From positions 1 through 40,572 of the forward strand of contig NZ_BSFQ01000051.1 of NCBI RefSeq assembly GCF_027922425.1: a stretch of DNA of 40,572 nucleotides. Direction: 5' to 3'. Below the pieces are notes generated by a model, which saw nothing but the letters and a program-made list of their open reading frames with translations, did no database searches and was not told where the DNA came from. Source of the DNA: Pseudonocardia halophobica. Its GTDB lineage: Bacteria > Actinomycetota > Actinomycetes > Mycobacteriales > Pseudonocardiaceae. The position numbers and the translations under genes were made by a program. Position 1 is the first letter of the stretch. Each line of letters starts with the position of its first letter. This document shows, in pieces, positions 1 through 7,903 of the stretch.

Positions 1-82
1 CCCGGACGAGGCCGAAGCCACCTACTACGCTCGCACACCCCCGCCCGAACACCTCGGAGCGGGACAACCGAGCCTCCACTGA
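1..82 (+). CDS. C-terminal end of an unidentified protein (partial)
   Basis: An open frame runs in from the left edge (codons from base 2) and stops at TGA 80-82. It gives 26 residues, beginning PDEAEATYYARTPPPEHLG. Codon use fits a high-GC gene, and a hairpin follows the stop at once. Too little is visible to name a family. Its direction matches the copper-type genes that follow, but the hairpin suggests a separate transcription unit. Confidence 0.45.
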   Translation, partial: PDEAEATYYARTPPPEHLGAGQPSLH

Positions 83-98
83 ACCCGGGGCGGTTCAG
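79..98 (+). terminator. Hairpin after the partial first gene
   Basis: A 7-bp inverted repeat, CTGAACC (79-85) and GGTTCAG (92-98), with a 6-nt loop, overlaps the stop codon of the partial gene. There is no T-run, as is common for actinobacterial terminators. The call rests on position and symmetry only. Confidence 0.4.
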
Positions 99-179
99 GC
101 CCTCCACCCCGAGACCCTGACCGGCCCGCTCAGGGAGGGGCCGGGGTTCGTCCCGGATCCCCGCGGCAGGCTGGATTCC

Positions 180-192
180 TAGCGTCCCAGGC
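180..192 (+). promoter_or_regulatory. -10 box of a leaderless promoter
   Basis: TAGCGT (180-185) fits the actinobacterial -10 pattern TANNNT and ends 7 bases before the GTG at 193, so transcription would begin at or next to the start codon. No Shine-Dalgarno is present before that GTG, which agrees with a leaderless message. No convincing -35 was seen. Confidence 0.45.
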
Positions 193-636
193 GTGGACAC
201 CACCCTCCCCGGCCCGGAGCGGGCGCCGGGTCCCGTGCGCCTGCCCGACCCCCGCCGGCCGCGCGCGACGCTGTGGACGCTGCGGGTACTGCTGACGCTG
301 CACGTGCTCGCGGTGCTGGCCCAGCCGCTGCTGGCCGGGCTGTACCTGTCCGGCGACGTCGACGCGATCGCGGTGCACGGGGCCGTCGGCTCCGCCCTGG
401 CGGCGCTCGGACTGGTGTTGATCGCGGCGGCCGCGGCGTACGTCCTGGTCGGCCGCGGGCGGTGGTGGGTGCTGCCGGCCACGGTGGTGCTGTTCCTCGC
501 GGAGGGCCTGCAGGTCGGGTTCGGGTACGCCCGGCAGCTGAACCTGCACGTCCCGCTCGGGGTGCTGGTCGTGACGGTGTCGATCCTGCTCGCCGCCTGG
601 GTCTGGACCCCCGCCGCCCGCCGGGGCCGGCGATGA
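193..636 (+). CDS. Small four-helix membrane protein next to multicopper oxidase
   Basis: This 147-aa protein has a charged, proline-rich N-terminal tail of about 25 residues and then four hydrophobic segments near 27-50, 62-86, 90-107 and 118-140. Histidines lie in or near the helices (LTLHVLAV, AVHGAVG, LNLHVPLG), a pattern seen in small haem-binding or quinone-linked membrane proteins, but no family motif proves that. The GTG start is supported by a leaderless -10 box. The stop overlaps the ATG of the next small ORF (ATGA), so it is probably translated together with that ORF and the multicopper oxidase. A role in electron transfer or copper handling is inference from neighbours only. Confidence 0.7.
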   Translation: MDTTLPGPERAPGPVRLPDPRRPRATLWTLRVLLTLHVLAVLAQPLLAGLYLSGDVDAIAVHGAVGSALAALGLVLIAAAAAYVLVGRGRWWVLPATVVLFLAEGLQVGFGYARQLNLHVPLGVLVVTVSILLAAWVWTPAARRGRR

Positions 637-785
637 CCGCGCCCACCTCGCCCACGGCGAGCCGCCCGACCTCGACCCCGCCGGAGACGGCCCCACCCGC
701 GACCGCGTCGACCCCACCCGCGTCGACCTCGACCACCCCGATCCCGCCCACCCCGACCCCGCCCACCCCCGGCAGCCAGGAATGA
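633..785 (+). CDS. 50-aa Pro/Thr-rich linker ORF, coupled on both sides
   Basis: ATG at 633 overlaps the preceding stop (ATGA), and its own stop TGA (783-785) overlaps the ATG of the multicopper oxidase (ATGA at 782). The 50 residues are almost all Pro, Thr, Ser and Ala, starting MTAPTSPTAS and ending in PGSQE. No domain, signal peptide or membrane segment can be seen. The exact overlap at both ends suggests it is translated, perhaps chiefly to carry ribosomes to the oxidase gene; alternatively it is low-complexity DNA that happens to stay open. The reading 'coupling ORF' is inference. Confidence 0.45.
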   Translation: MTAPTSPTASRPTSTPPETAPPATASTPPASTSTTPIPPTPTPPTPGSQE

Positions 786-2365
786 GGCGCTCCGCACTCC
801 ACCTCACCCGCCGCACCTTCTTCGGCGCCCTGGCCGCGGCGGCCGGGACCACGGCCCTCTCCGGCTGCGGAGCCCTCGGCATCGACACTCCACCGGGCCA
901 GACCGGCGAGGCGCTCCGGAGCGAACGACCCCTTCCACGCCCCTACGAGGTTCCGCTGCCCCGTCCCCGCACAGCCCGCCCGACCGGCACGCTCACGCTC
1001 CCCGACGGCACCATCGCCGACCTGTACGAGATCACCCAGCGCGCGGCGGAGGTCGAGATCCTGCCCGGCGTCCGCACCACCGTCTGGGGCTACGACGGCA
1101 CCTTCCCCGGACCGGCGCTCGAGACGCGGACCGGCCGCCCGGTCGTCGTCCGGCACCGCAACGAACTGCCGGTCCCGACCGTCACGCACCTGCACGGCGG
1201 CCACACCCCGGCCGACTCCGACGGCTGGCCGCTGGACCTGCTGCTCCCCGCCGGGGCCGCACCGCCGCAGCACCACGGCATGCCCGGCGACCTGGCCGTG
1301 GGCAGCCGCGACCACCACTACCCGATGACCCAGCGCGCGGCCACGCTCTGGTACCACGACCACCGCATGGACTTCACCGGCCCGGACGTCCACCGCGGGC
1401 TGTTGGGCCTGCACCTGGTCCGGGATGACGTCGAGGACGCCCTCCCGCTGCCGCGCGGCGACCGCGAGATCCCGCTCGTGCTCTGCGACCGGTCGTTCGA
1501 CGCCGACGGCCGGCTCGCCTACCCGAGCCTGGACCGCAGCCTGCGCCGCGTCCCGGGCGTGGAGGCCGCGTGGATGGAGGGCGTGCTGGGCGACGTCGTG
1601 CTGGTCAACGGCGCGCCCTGGCCCGTCGCCGAGGTCGACGCGGCACGCCACCGGCTGCGGATCCTCAACGGCGCGAACGCCCGCCGGTTCTCGCTCGCCT
1701 TCCAGGTGCCGGGCGCGCCGGACCTCCCGGTCATCCAGATCGGCTCCGACGGCGGTCTGCTCGCCGCGCCGGTCGAGCGGCCGACCGTCGACCTCGCGCC
1801 GGGGGAGCGGTGCGACGTCGTCGTGGACCTCGGGCGCGTCCCCGTCGGCACCGAGGTCACGGTCGTGAACCTGCCGGGCACGGGACCGACCCGCGACGTG
1901 CTGCGGTTCCGGGTCGTCCGCGCCGCGCGCGACGACAGCGCCGTGCCGGCCGTGCTGTCCGAGATCGACCCGCTGGTCCCGGGGCCGGTGCGCCGGGAGT
2001 TCGTGTTCCGCCGCGGCGCGATCGGGGACCACGCCGGCTGGACGATCAACGACCGGTCCTTCGACCCCGACGGCTCGCTGGCCGACGTCCCGCTCGGCAC
2101 GACGGAGACGTGGCGCTTCCGCACCGACGTCCACCATCCGGTGCACGTGCACCTCGACCCGGTGCAGGTCCTCGCTCGCGGGGGCCGCGGACCGGGGCCG
2201 TCCGACGCCGGGTGGAAGGACACGGTGGACCTGCGGCCCGGGGAGATCGTGGACGTCGCGGTGCGGTTCACCGACTTCGCCGGCCGGTTCGTGCTGCACT
2301 GCCACAACCTCGAGCACGAGGACATGGCGATGATGGCGACGATCCGGACCGTCCCCGGCGCCTGA
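782..2365 (+). CDS. Tat-exported multicopper oxidase (laccase/CotA/CueO-like)
   Basis: This 527-aa enzyme should oxidise a phenolic, metal-ion or bilirubin-like substrate and reduce oxygen to water outside the membrane. The N-terminus carries a twin-arginine motif (RRTFF), a hydrophobic stretch and a lipobox-like LSGC, so it is probably exported folded with copper and possibly lipid-anchored. All four copper motifs are present: HLHGGH (H136, H138), WYHDH (H192, H194), HPVHVH (H452, H455, H457) and HCHNLEH with M517 (H506, C507, H508, H512). The T1 axial ligand is methionine, as in CotA and CueO rather than high-potential fungal laccases. Length is normal for a three-domain oxidase. Its start overlaps the preceding small ORF. 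The substrate is unknown; a copper-defence or manganese/phenol-oxidising role is equally possible. Confidence 0.93.
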   Translation: MRRSALHLTRRTFFGALAAAAGTTALSGCGALGIDTPPGQTGEALRSERPLPRPYEVPLPRPRTARPTGTLTLPDGTIADLYEITQRAAEVEILPGVRTTVWGYDGTFPGPALETRTGRPVVVRHRNELPVPTVTHLHGGHTPADSDGWPLDLLLPAGAAPPQHHGMPGDLAVGSRDHHYPMTQRAATLWYHDHRMDFTGPDVHRGLLGLHLVRDDVEDALPLPRGDREIPLVLCDRSFDADGRLAYPSLDRSLRRVPGVEAAWMEGVLGDVVLVNGAPWPVAEVDAARHRLRILNGANARRFSLAFQVPGAPDLPVIQIGSDGGLLAAPVERPTVDLAPGERCDVVVDLGRVPVGTEVTVVNLPGTGPTRDVLRFRVVRAARDDSAVPAVLSEIDPLVPGPVRREFVFRRGAIGDHAGWTINDRSFDPDGSLADVPLGTTETWRFRTDVHHPVHVHLDPVQVLARGGRGPGPSDAGWKDTVDLRPGEIVDVAVRFTDFAGRFVLHCHNLEHEDMAMMATIRTVPGA

Positions 2366-2490
2366 CCTGCACCACCCCCGCGGTCGTCACCCGCTGTGGG
2401 TACCCGTGCACGGTATGGATTCCTCTGCTCCGATCTGCCTACGCTCCCGGCGACCGATGAGTCCGCACGAGCGAGGGAGTCGACCTTTCC

Positions 2491-3153
2491 ATGGCCTGGT
2501 TCAACGCCCTCCTCGCCTGTCTGTCGCTCGGCCTCGGGCTGCTGCACCTCGTCCGCCTCGCCACCGCGCGGCGCGACGGCCGCCCGGTCGCCGGGGAGGT
2601 CTCGCACGCCGTGATGGGGTTCGGGATGGCGGCGATGTTCTCGCCCGTCGGCGATCCGGTCCCAGCCGCGGTGTGGATCGCCGCCTTCGGCCTGAGCGCG
2701 GCCTGGTTCGCGGCGGTTGCCCTGCGCACCGGCCCCGCGTCCGACGACGCCGCGCACCACGTCGTGTGCGGGGTCGCGATGCTGTTCATGCTCTCCCTCG
2801 GCCTGGGCGAGCGGGCGGCGTCGGGCGGCGCGCACGCCCACCACGCCGCGGCGGGCCCGGCCGCCTGGACCTCGGTCGTCGCGATCGCGCTCGCCGGCTA
2901 CTTCGCCTGGCACGTCATGCGGTGCGGGGACCGCTTCGCGGCCGCCCGCCGGGCCCGGACGGCCCTCGCCGAGCCCGTACCGGCCGGGGTGCCCGCCGAG
3001 ATCGCTCCGCCCATGGTCGACATGGCGAGCTGCGGGCACGGCGAGGCGGTGGTCGAGGGCCGGCTCGCGGCGCTGCGCGCGCCGCAGGCCGCGGCCGTCG
3101 CGCACCTGGTCATGGCCGCGTCGATGGCCGTCATGCTGCTCGGGATGATCTAG
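2491..3153 (+). CDS. DUF5134-like integral membrane protein
   Basis: The 220-aa product has about six to seven hydrophobic segments, including one starting at residue 3, one near 40 and a last one at the C-terminus (VMAASMAVMLLGMI). It contains a His-rich loop (GGAHAHHAAAG) and several Met-rich helix faces. This resembles the actinobacterial DUF5134 family, often found near copper-related genes. A purine-rich stretch, GAGGGAG, precedes the ATG by about 11 bases. It follows the multicopper oxidase in the same direction after a 125-base gap. Its stop codon overlaps that of the convergent transporter gene by four bases (CTAG). A metal-binding role is inferred from the His/Met content and neighbourhood. 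Confidence 0.75.
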   Translation: MAWFNALLACLSLGLGLLHLVRLATARRDGRPVAGEVSHAVMGFGMAAMFSPVGDPVPAAVWIAAFGLSAAWFAAVALRTGPASDDAAHHVVCGVAMLFMLSLGLGERAASGGAHAHHAAAGPAAWTSVVAIALAGYFAWHVMRCGDRFAAARRARTALAEPVPAGVPAEIAPPMVDMASCGHGEAVVEGRLAALRAPQAAAVAHLVMAASMAVMLLGMI

Positions 3154-4451
3154 AACCGGTTCACGACGTCCGTGACGAGCAGCGCCAGGAACAGCACGGA
3201 GGCGGCGCCGAGGAACAGGTTCGACAGCCATCCCGAGCGGCCCTTGCCACTCACGCGCTTCGAGTTGAGCAGCAGCATCAGCGTGATGGCCAGGAACGGC
3301 ATGAAGACCGAGCCGAGCACGCCGTAGACGAGTGTGAGGCCGAAGGGCTTGTCGATGAACAGCAGCGCCATCGGCGGGAGCGTCAGCCACAGCAGGTAGC
3401 CGCGGAAGGGCAGGGACCGCTCGGTCTCGCCCGACGCGAACCGCTCGATCGTCGTGCCCGTCTCCGCCGCCTTGCCGTGCGGCAGCCGGACCGCCCGCGT
3501 CCAGTCGGCGAACATGAACGAGACGCCGTTCCACACACCGAGCAGGGACGTCGAGGTCACGGCCAGGAACCCGACCAGGAAGAGGATCCGGGCCCAGGCG
3601 CCGTAGCGCTCGTCGAGCGCGGTGCCCAGCGTGAGGAGGCCGCTGTCGGACTCGGTGAGGTTCTGCCCGAACAGCAGGGTGGAGCCGACCACCAGCATCG
3701 CGATCACGAAGATGCCGGTCATGACGTACCCGACGGCGTTGTCCAGCCGCATCATCGACAGCCAACCGGTGCCCCGCCAACCCTTGGCGAACATCCAGTA
3801 GCCGTACGCCGCCATCGTGATGGTGCCGCCGACGCCGCCGATCAGGCCCAGCACGTAGATCGTCGAACCCTCGGGCAGTCGCGGGACCAGCCCCGAGGCG
3901 AGGTTCCCCAGGTCGGGAGCGACCAGCACGGCGACCGCGACCACGGTGCAGAACTTGATCAGCACGAGCACCGTCATGAACTTCTCGAAGAAGGCGTAGC
4001 GCTGCGTCCACACCAGCACCAGCCCGACGACGCCGGCGATCATCGCCCAGTACCGCACGGACAGCCCGCCGAACAGGGCGTTGAGCGGCAGCCCGACCGC
4101 GGACATCGCCGTCGCGCCGTAGACGAAGCCCCACACCACGATGTAGACGCCGAAGAAGACGGTGGCCCACCGCCCGAGCCGCCGCCACCCGTCGAGCAGG
4201 GTGGTCCCGGAGGCGAGGTGCCAACGGCCGACGCCCTCGCCGAGCGCGAGCTTGAGGACGGTGCCGAGGATCGCCGCCCACAGCAGCACGGTGCCGAACC
4301 GGGCGCCGGCGACCATCGTGGCCACGAGGTCGCCCGCGCCGACGCCGGTCGCGGCGGCCAGCAGCCCGGGGCCGACCTGGCGGACCTTCGCCCCGAAGCC
4401 GGTGGGCGGGGTGAGCTCCGTGGTCCGGTCGACTCCTGGCTGTGTACTCAC
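3150..4451 (-). CDS. Nramp-family transporter with altered metal-site motif
   Basis: The 433-aa protein has about 11 transmembrane helices and aligns by eye with the Nramp (SLC11/MntH) fold from GPGLL near residue 28. The helix-1 metal motif DPGN is replaced by GAGD (residues 38-41): the aspartate is glycine and the asparagine is aspartate. In helix 6 the MPH motif reads MAA. Canonical Mn/Fe import is therefore unlikely; such divergent members include magnesium or unknown-substrate transporters. The GTG start is supported by GGGAGG seven bases upstream. It is convergent with the DUF5134-like gene, and its stop is shared through a CTAG overlap. Family membership is firm; substrate is not. Confidence 0.88.
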   Translation of the reverse strand: MSTQPGVDRTTELTPPTGFGAKVRQVGPGLLAAATGVGAGDLVATMVAGARFGTVLLWAAILGTVLKLALGEGVGRWHLASGTTLLDGWRRLGRWATVFFGVYIVVWGFVYGATAMSAVGLPLNALFGGLSVRYWAMIAGVVGLVLVWTQRYAFFEKFMTVLVLIKFCTVVAVAVLVAPDLGNLASGLVPRLPEGSTIYVLGLIGGVGGTITMAAYGYWMFAKGWRGTGWLSMMRLDNAVGYVMTGIFVIAMLVVGSTLLFGQNLTESDSGLLTLGTALDERYGAWARILFLVGFLAVTSTSLLGVWNGVSFMFADWTRAVRLPHGKAAETGTTIERFASGETERSLPFRGYLLWLTLPPMALLFIDKPFGLTLVYGVLGSVFMPFLAITLMLLLNSKRVSGKGRSGWLSNLFLGAASVLFLALLVTDVVNRF

Positions 4452-4572
4452 GGCGACCTCCCGGCCCTCGGCGACTCCAATGACCCCGTACGGGGGAACG
4501 GTAGGGATGTCCGGTCCGTCCCGCAGCGTCTGGCTGCGACCGGGCTCACCGATCGTGCCCAGGTGCGCGCTG

Positions 4573-4627
4573 TAGGTTTCCGCCGTTACCGTCGTATCGG
4601 GTCCAACGAGAGAGGCGAGAAGCGGCC
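4573..4627 (+). promoter_or_regulatory. Probable promoter and leader of the FtsK-like operon
   Basis: The 176-base gap between the divergent transporter and this operon holds a -10-like TAGGTT (4573-4578). A purine-rich site, GAGAGGCGAGAAG, lies just before the GTG at 4628 and would serve as ribosome binding site. No clear -35 was found, so the promoter is tentative. Confidence 0.35.
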
Positions 4628-4888
4628 GTGGCGAGCATCGAAGAGGTCAGGGACGGCATCGCGCAGGCCAACGACAAGGCCTCGGAGAGCATGGGGGCGC
4701 TGGACCAGGCGCGCTCCAGCATCGAGGAGGCGCAGCGCGCCCTGCAGCAGGTGACCGAGGGCAGCTCGCAGAGCGACGTCGAGCAGGCCAACGCGTACTA
4801 CGCGGAGGCCGCCAGCAAGATCGACGACGTCCAGCAGGCGATCAACGCGGCGATCGAGGCGGCCGAGGGCGTCGCCGCCCGGCTGTAA
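4628..4888 (+). CDS. 86-aa all-helical small protein, first in FtsK-like operon
   Basis: The product is almost wholly predicted helix and rich in Ala, Gln and Glu. A heptad-like first half (residues 3-43) is followed by a GSS turn near 45 and a second helix to the C-terminus, ending EGVAARL. That helix-turn-helix hairpin of about 90 residues recalls type VII secretion (WXG100-like) substrates, but the WxG motif and the YxxxD/E tail are absent. No signal peptide or membrane segment is visible. The gene starts with GTG behind GAGAAG. The next gene, 28 bases on, encodes a similar protein, so the two look like paralogues that may pair. A substrate or adaptor role for the ATPase downstream is inference. 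Confidence 0.7.
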   Translation: MASIEEVRDGIAQANDKASESMGALDQARSSIEEAQRALQQVTEGSSQSDVEQANAYYAEAASKIDDVQQAINAAIEAAEGVAARL

Positions 4889-4916
4889 CACAGGTGCCCG
4901 GGCGGAGAGGCACACC

Positions 4917-5165
4917 GTGAGCATCGCCGAGCTGCGCGCGGCGCTGGAGGGCGTCGGCGGCGCCACCGGCGAGGCCCGCGCCCACGCGCAGCGTGCCGCC
5001 GAGCGGCTGGGCGAGGCGGCCGCCCTGCTGGCCGAGCTCACCGAGCGGACCGGCGCCGACCTGCCGGTGGCGGCGTTGGAGAAGGCGCGGGAGGAGGTCG
5101 ACGAGCTGGTGGCGACGGTGGGGCTGGCGGGCGACGCGGTCGCCGACCTGGGCGGTCGGCTGTAG
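4917..5165 (+). CDS. 82-aa helical small protein, paralogue of the preceding gene
   Basis: This protein shares size, helical-hairpin pattern and overall plan with its upstream neighbour: I-x-E-L/V-R near the start, an Ala/Glu-rich first helix, a turn at TGADLP near residue 46, and an end in LGGRL against VAARL. It has no WxG motif, signal peptide or membrane segment. The GTG start has GGCGGAGAGG upstream. It stops two bases before the GTG of the ATPase gene, so the two are almost certainly co-translated. I do not recognise a named family. A heterodimer with the first small protein is plausible but not shown. Confidence 0.68.
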   Translation: MSIAELRAALEGVGGATGEARAHAQRAAERLGEAAALLAELTERTGADLPVAALEKAREEVDELVATVGLAGDAVADLGGRL

Positions 5166-5167
5166 TC

Positions 5168-7903
5168 GTGGCACCGGGGAGGAAGGCGCGCCGGGACCGC
5201 GTCACGGCGGCGTTCGACGCGTTCCACGCGGCCGCCGCGCGGGCGCTCGGCGCGGCCGCACGGCAGCGCGAGTCGGCCGTGCGCGCGCAGGCCGAGGCCA
5301 TGTTCGAGCTGTGGCTGCGCCGCGAGGGCGTCGCGGCCGTGCGCGCCGACCCGTCCCTGGCACCGGCCTTCCGCTCGCCCGTGCTCGCCGCCGCCGTCGA
5401 GCGGGCCGAACGGGACCGGCTGGCCGGGCTCTCCGGCTGGCTGCCGGACGGGCCGCGGGCCCTCGCCGACGTCGTCGCCGACGCCGCCCCCGGCCCGGCC
5501 GGCGCGCGCGGCACGGCGTGGCTCGACGAGGTGGTGCGGGCGGCGGACCCAGACGCGTCGGGCACGGACCTGCTGCGCAACGAGGGCGTCAAGGACCACC
5601 CGGAGCTGTGGCGGATCGGCGCGGGGCACCTGGAGATCGGCGACGCGTTCCCCGTCGCGCTGCCCCTGCTCGACGAGTCCCACCTGCGGATCGACTCCGT
5701 GCCGGAGTCCCGGCCCGCCGCCGAGGCGCTGGTCGAGCAGCTGCTGATGCGGATGCTCGCGTGCTTCCGGCCGGGCATCCTCACCGTCGACGTCTGGGAC
5801 GTCGGCCAGTACGGCCTGATGCCCGCGCTGTACCCGCTCGCCCGCACCGGCCTGGTCACCTCGCACGACCCGAACCGTCTGGGCGACCTGCTCGACGAGC
5901 TGTCCGAGCGGATCCGCAAGGTGCACAGCCGGGTGCTGGTCGGCGGCTTCCCGTCGCTGCGGGCGCACGCCGCGCACGAGGGCCGGCGCAGCGAGCCGTG
6001 GGTCGTGGTGGTGCTGGCGGGCAACCGGACCGCCCTGCCCGAGGACCAGCAGCGGCAGCTGCAGCGGATCGCACGCAGCGGCCTGGCCTGCGGGATCCAC
6101 CTCGTGATGCTGGACGTCCCGGTGACCGTCGCCGCGCCCGTCGAGACCGTGCGGTTCAGCCGGCAGGGCGTGCGGTGCTCGATGACCGGCCAGCACGTGC
6201 GGGTGGAGCCGGACCCGCCGCTGCCGCGCCAGCAGGTCACGGACGCGTGCAGTGCGATCGTCCGCGCGCACGAGGCGTGGCGGGCGAAGGTGTCGACCTT
6301 CGCCGACCTGCTGCCGAAGGACCGCCAGGGCCGGCTCACGTCGGAGTCCGGGGTGCGCGCCCCGGTCGGCTTCACCGACGGCATGCACGTGGAGCTCGCG
6401 CTCGACGACGCCTCCCCGCACGCGTTGATCGGCGGGCCGAGCGGGTCGGGCAAGACCAACCTGCTGCTGGCCATGATCGGGTCGATGGCGGCCCGGTACG
6501 ACCCGGACGAGCTGCACTTCTACCTGCTGGACTTCAAGGAGGGCGTGTCCTTCGCCCAGTTCGCGCCCGGTCGCCGGGACGCCAGCTGGCTGCCGCACGC
6601 CCAGCTGATCGGGATCAACGTCAACACCGACCGCGAGTTCGGGCTGGCGCTGCTGCAGTTCCTCGCCGAGGAGATGCGCCGCCGCGCCGAGGCCGCCAAG
6701 TCCTTCGAGGTGACCAAGCTCGAGGAGCTGCGTCGCGCCGATCCGGGCGGGCACTGGCCGCGGATCGTCGCGGTGGTCGACGAGTTCCAGTACCTGTTCG
6801 CCGAGAAGGACCAGGTCACGCGGCAGGCCACGGCCCTGCTGGAGGACGTCGCCCGGCGCGGCCGCTCGCAGGGCATCCACCTGGTCTTCGCCAGCCAGGA
6901 CGTCTCCGGGATCGAGGCCTTCTGGGGCCGTCCGGCGATCTTCGAGCAGTTCGTGCTGCGGATCGCGCTGCCCCGGGCGCGGCGCGTGCTGGCCAACCTC
7001 AACGACGCCGCGCTCGCCCTGCCGCGCTGGCACGCGATCGTCAACCACGAGTCCGGGATGAAGCACGGCAACGAGATCGCCCGGATCCCCGACGCGGGCG
7101 CCGGGTCGGACCTCGACGAGGTGCAGCGCGCCGCCCACGAGCGCTACACCGGCCCGCCGCCCCGGCTGTTCGACGGCGCCCGGTCGCCCGCGGTGCGGGG
7201 CCTGTTGGCCGCGGTGCCGCTCGGCGGTGCCCCGCGCGCCCTCCTCGGCCAGGTGATCGACATGGCGGGCAGTGCCGCGGCCGTCGAGCTGCCCGACGCG
7301 CCGGGCCGCAACGTCGCCGTCCTCGCCTCGGCGTCGGCCGAGGCGTTGCGGGTGATGGGTGCGGCCGCGGCGGCGCTCGCGGCGAGCGCGCCCGCCGAGG
7401 CCCGGTTCGTCGTCGCGCCGCTGGTGGGGGAGCTGCCTGCTGCCGCGTTGGCCGGCCGCGAGGTCGAGACCGTCGGGCTCGACGGGATCCGCACGCGGAT
7501 CGAGGAGCTGGCGCGCGAGGTCAAGGACAGGGTGGGGAGCGGCGACCGGCGGCCGGTGTTCGTGCTGCTCCTGGGCGCCGACGCCGCCGACCCGCTGCTC
7601 GAGCGCTCCGGCACCGAGGCGCTGCGCACGGTGCTGCGGTTCGGGCCCGAGGTCGGGCTGCACGTCGTGGGGTGGTGGCGCTCGGCGACCCGGCTGCGGC
7701 AGCTGCTGACCCTCTCGGCCGGGGTCGACGACGTCGGCGCCTGGATCGGGCTCGACGTCCAGGGTTCCGAGCTGGGCGCCCTGGCCCCGGGGTTGGGCAC
7801 GACCTGGGCGCCGCGCCCGGGGCGCGGGTTGTTCTTCGACCGCGCCGTGCACGCCCGCCCGGAGGTCGTGATCGTGCCGGGGCCGCTGGAGGAGGACGCA
7901 TGA
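5168..7903 (+). CDS. Soluble FtsK/SpoIIIE (EccC-like) ATPase with three RecA-type regions
   Basis: The 911-aa protein has a central FtsK/SpoIIIE motor: Walker A GPSGSGKT (423-430), a conserved YLLDFKEGVSF segment, Walker B VAVVDEFQYLF (D538, E539), then RRGRSQGIHLVFASQ. A preceding region (about 200-360) has RecA-like strands without a P-loop (PWVVVVLAG, GIHLVMLDV). A third region (about 715-880) also lacks Walker A (RPVFVLLLGAD). Three tandem ATPase-like domains with some degenerate resemble EccC of type VII secretion. However, no transmembrane segment is seen, so it is neither a classical FtsK nor a normal EccC. The GTG start lies two bases after the preceding stop; its own stop overlaps the next ATG (ATGA). 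DNA or protein translocation is the likely role; the target is unknown. Confidence 0.88.
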   Translation: MAPGRKARRDRVTAAFDAFHAAAARALGAAARQRESAVRAQAEAMFELWLRREGVAAVRADPSLAPAFRSPVLAAAVERAERDRLAGLSGWLPDGPRALADVVADAAPGPAGARGTAWLDEVVRAADPDASGTDLLRNEGVKDHPELWRIGAGHLEIGDAFPVALPLLDESHLRIDSVPESRPAAEALVEQLLMRMLACFRPGILTVDVWDVGQYGLMPALYPLARTGLVTSHDPNRLGDLLDELSERIRKVHSRVLVGGFPSLRAHAAHEGRRSEPWVVVVLAGNRTALPEDQQRQLQRIARSGLACGIHLVMLDVPVTVAAPVETVRFSRQGVRCSMTGQHVRVEPDPPLPRQQVTDACSAIVRAHEAWRAKVSTFADLLPKDRQGRLTSESGVRAPVGFTDGMHVELALDDASPHALIGGPSGSGKTNLLLAMIGSMAARYDPDELHFYLLDFKEGVSFAQFAPGRRDASWLPHAQLIGINVNTDREFGLALLQFLAEEMRRRAEAAKSFEVTKLEELRRADPGGHWPRIVAVVDEFQYLFAEKDQVTRQATALLEDVARRGRSQGIHLVFASQDVSGIEAFWGRPAIFEQFVLRIALPRARRVLANLNDAALALPRWHAIVNHESGMKHGNEIARIPDAGAGSDLDEVQRAAHERYTGPPPRLFDGARSPAVRGLLAAVPLGGAPRALLGQVIDMAGSAAAVELPDAPGRNVAVLASASAEALRVMGAAAAALAASAPAEARFVVAPLVGELPAAALAGREVETVGLDGIRTRIEELAREVKDRVGSGDRRPVFVLLLGADAADPLLERSGTEALRTVLRFGPEVGLHVVGWWRSATRLRQLLTLSAGVDDVGAWIGLDVQGSELGALAPGLGTTWAPRPGRGLFFDRAVHARPEVVIVPGPLEEDA

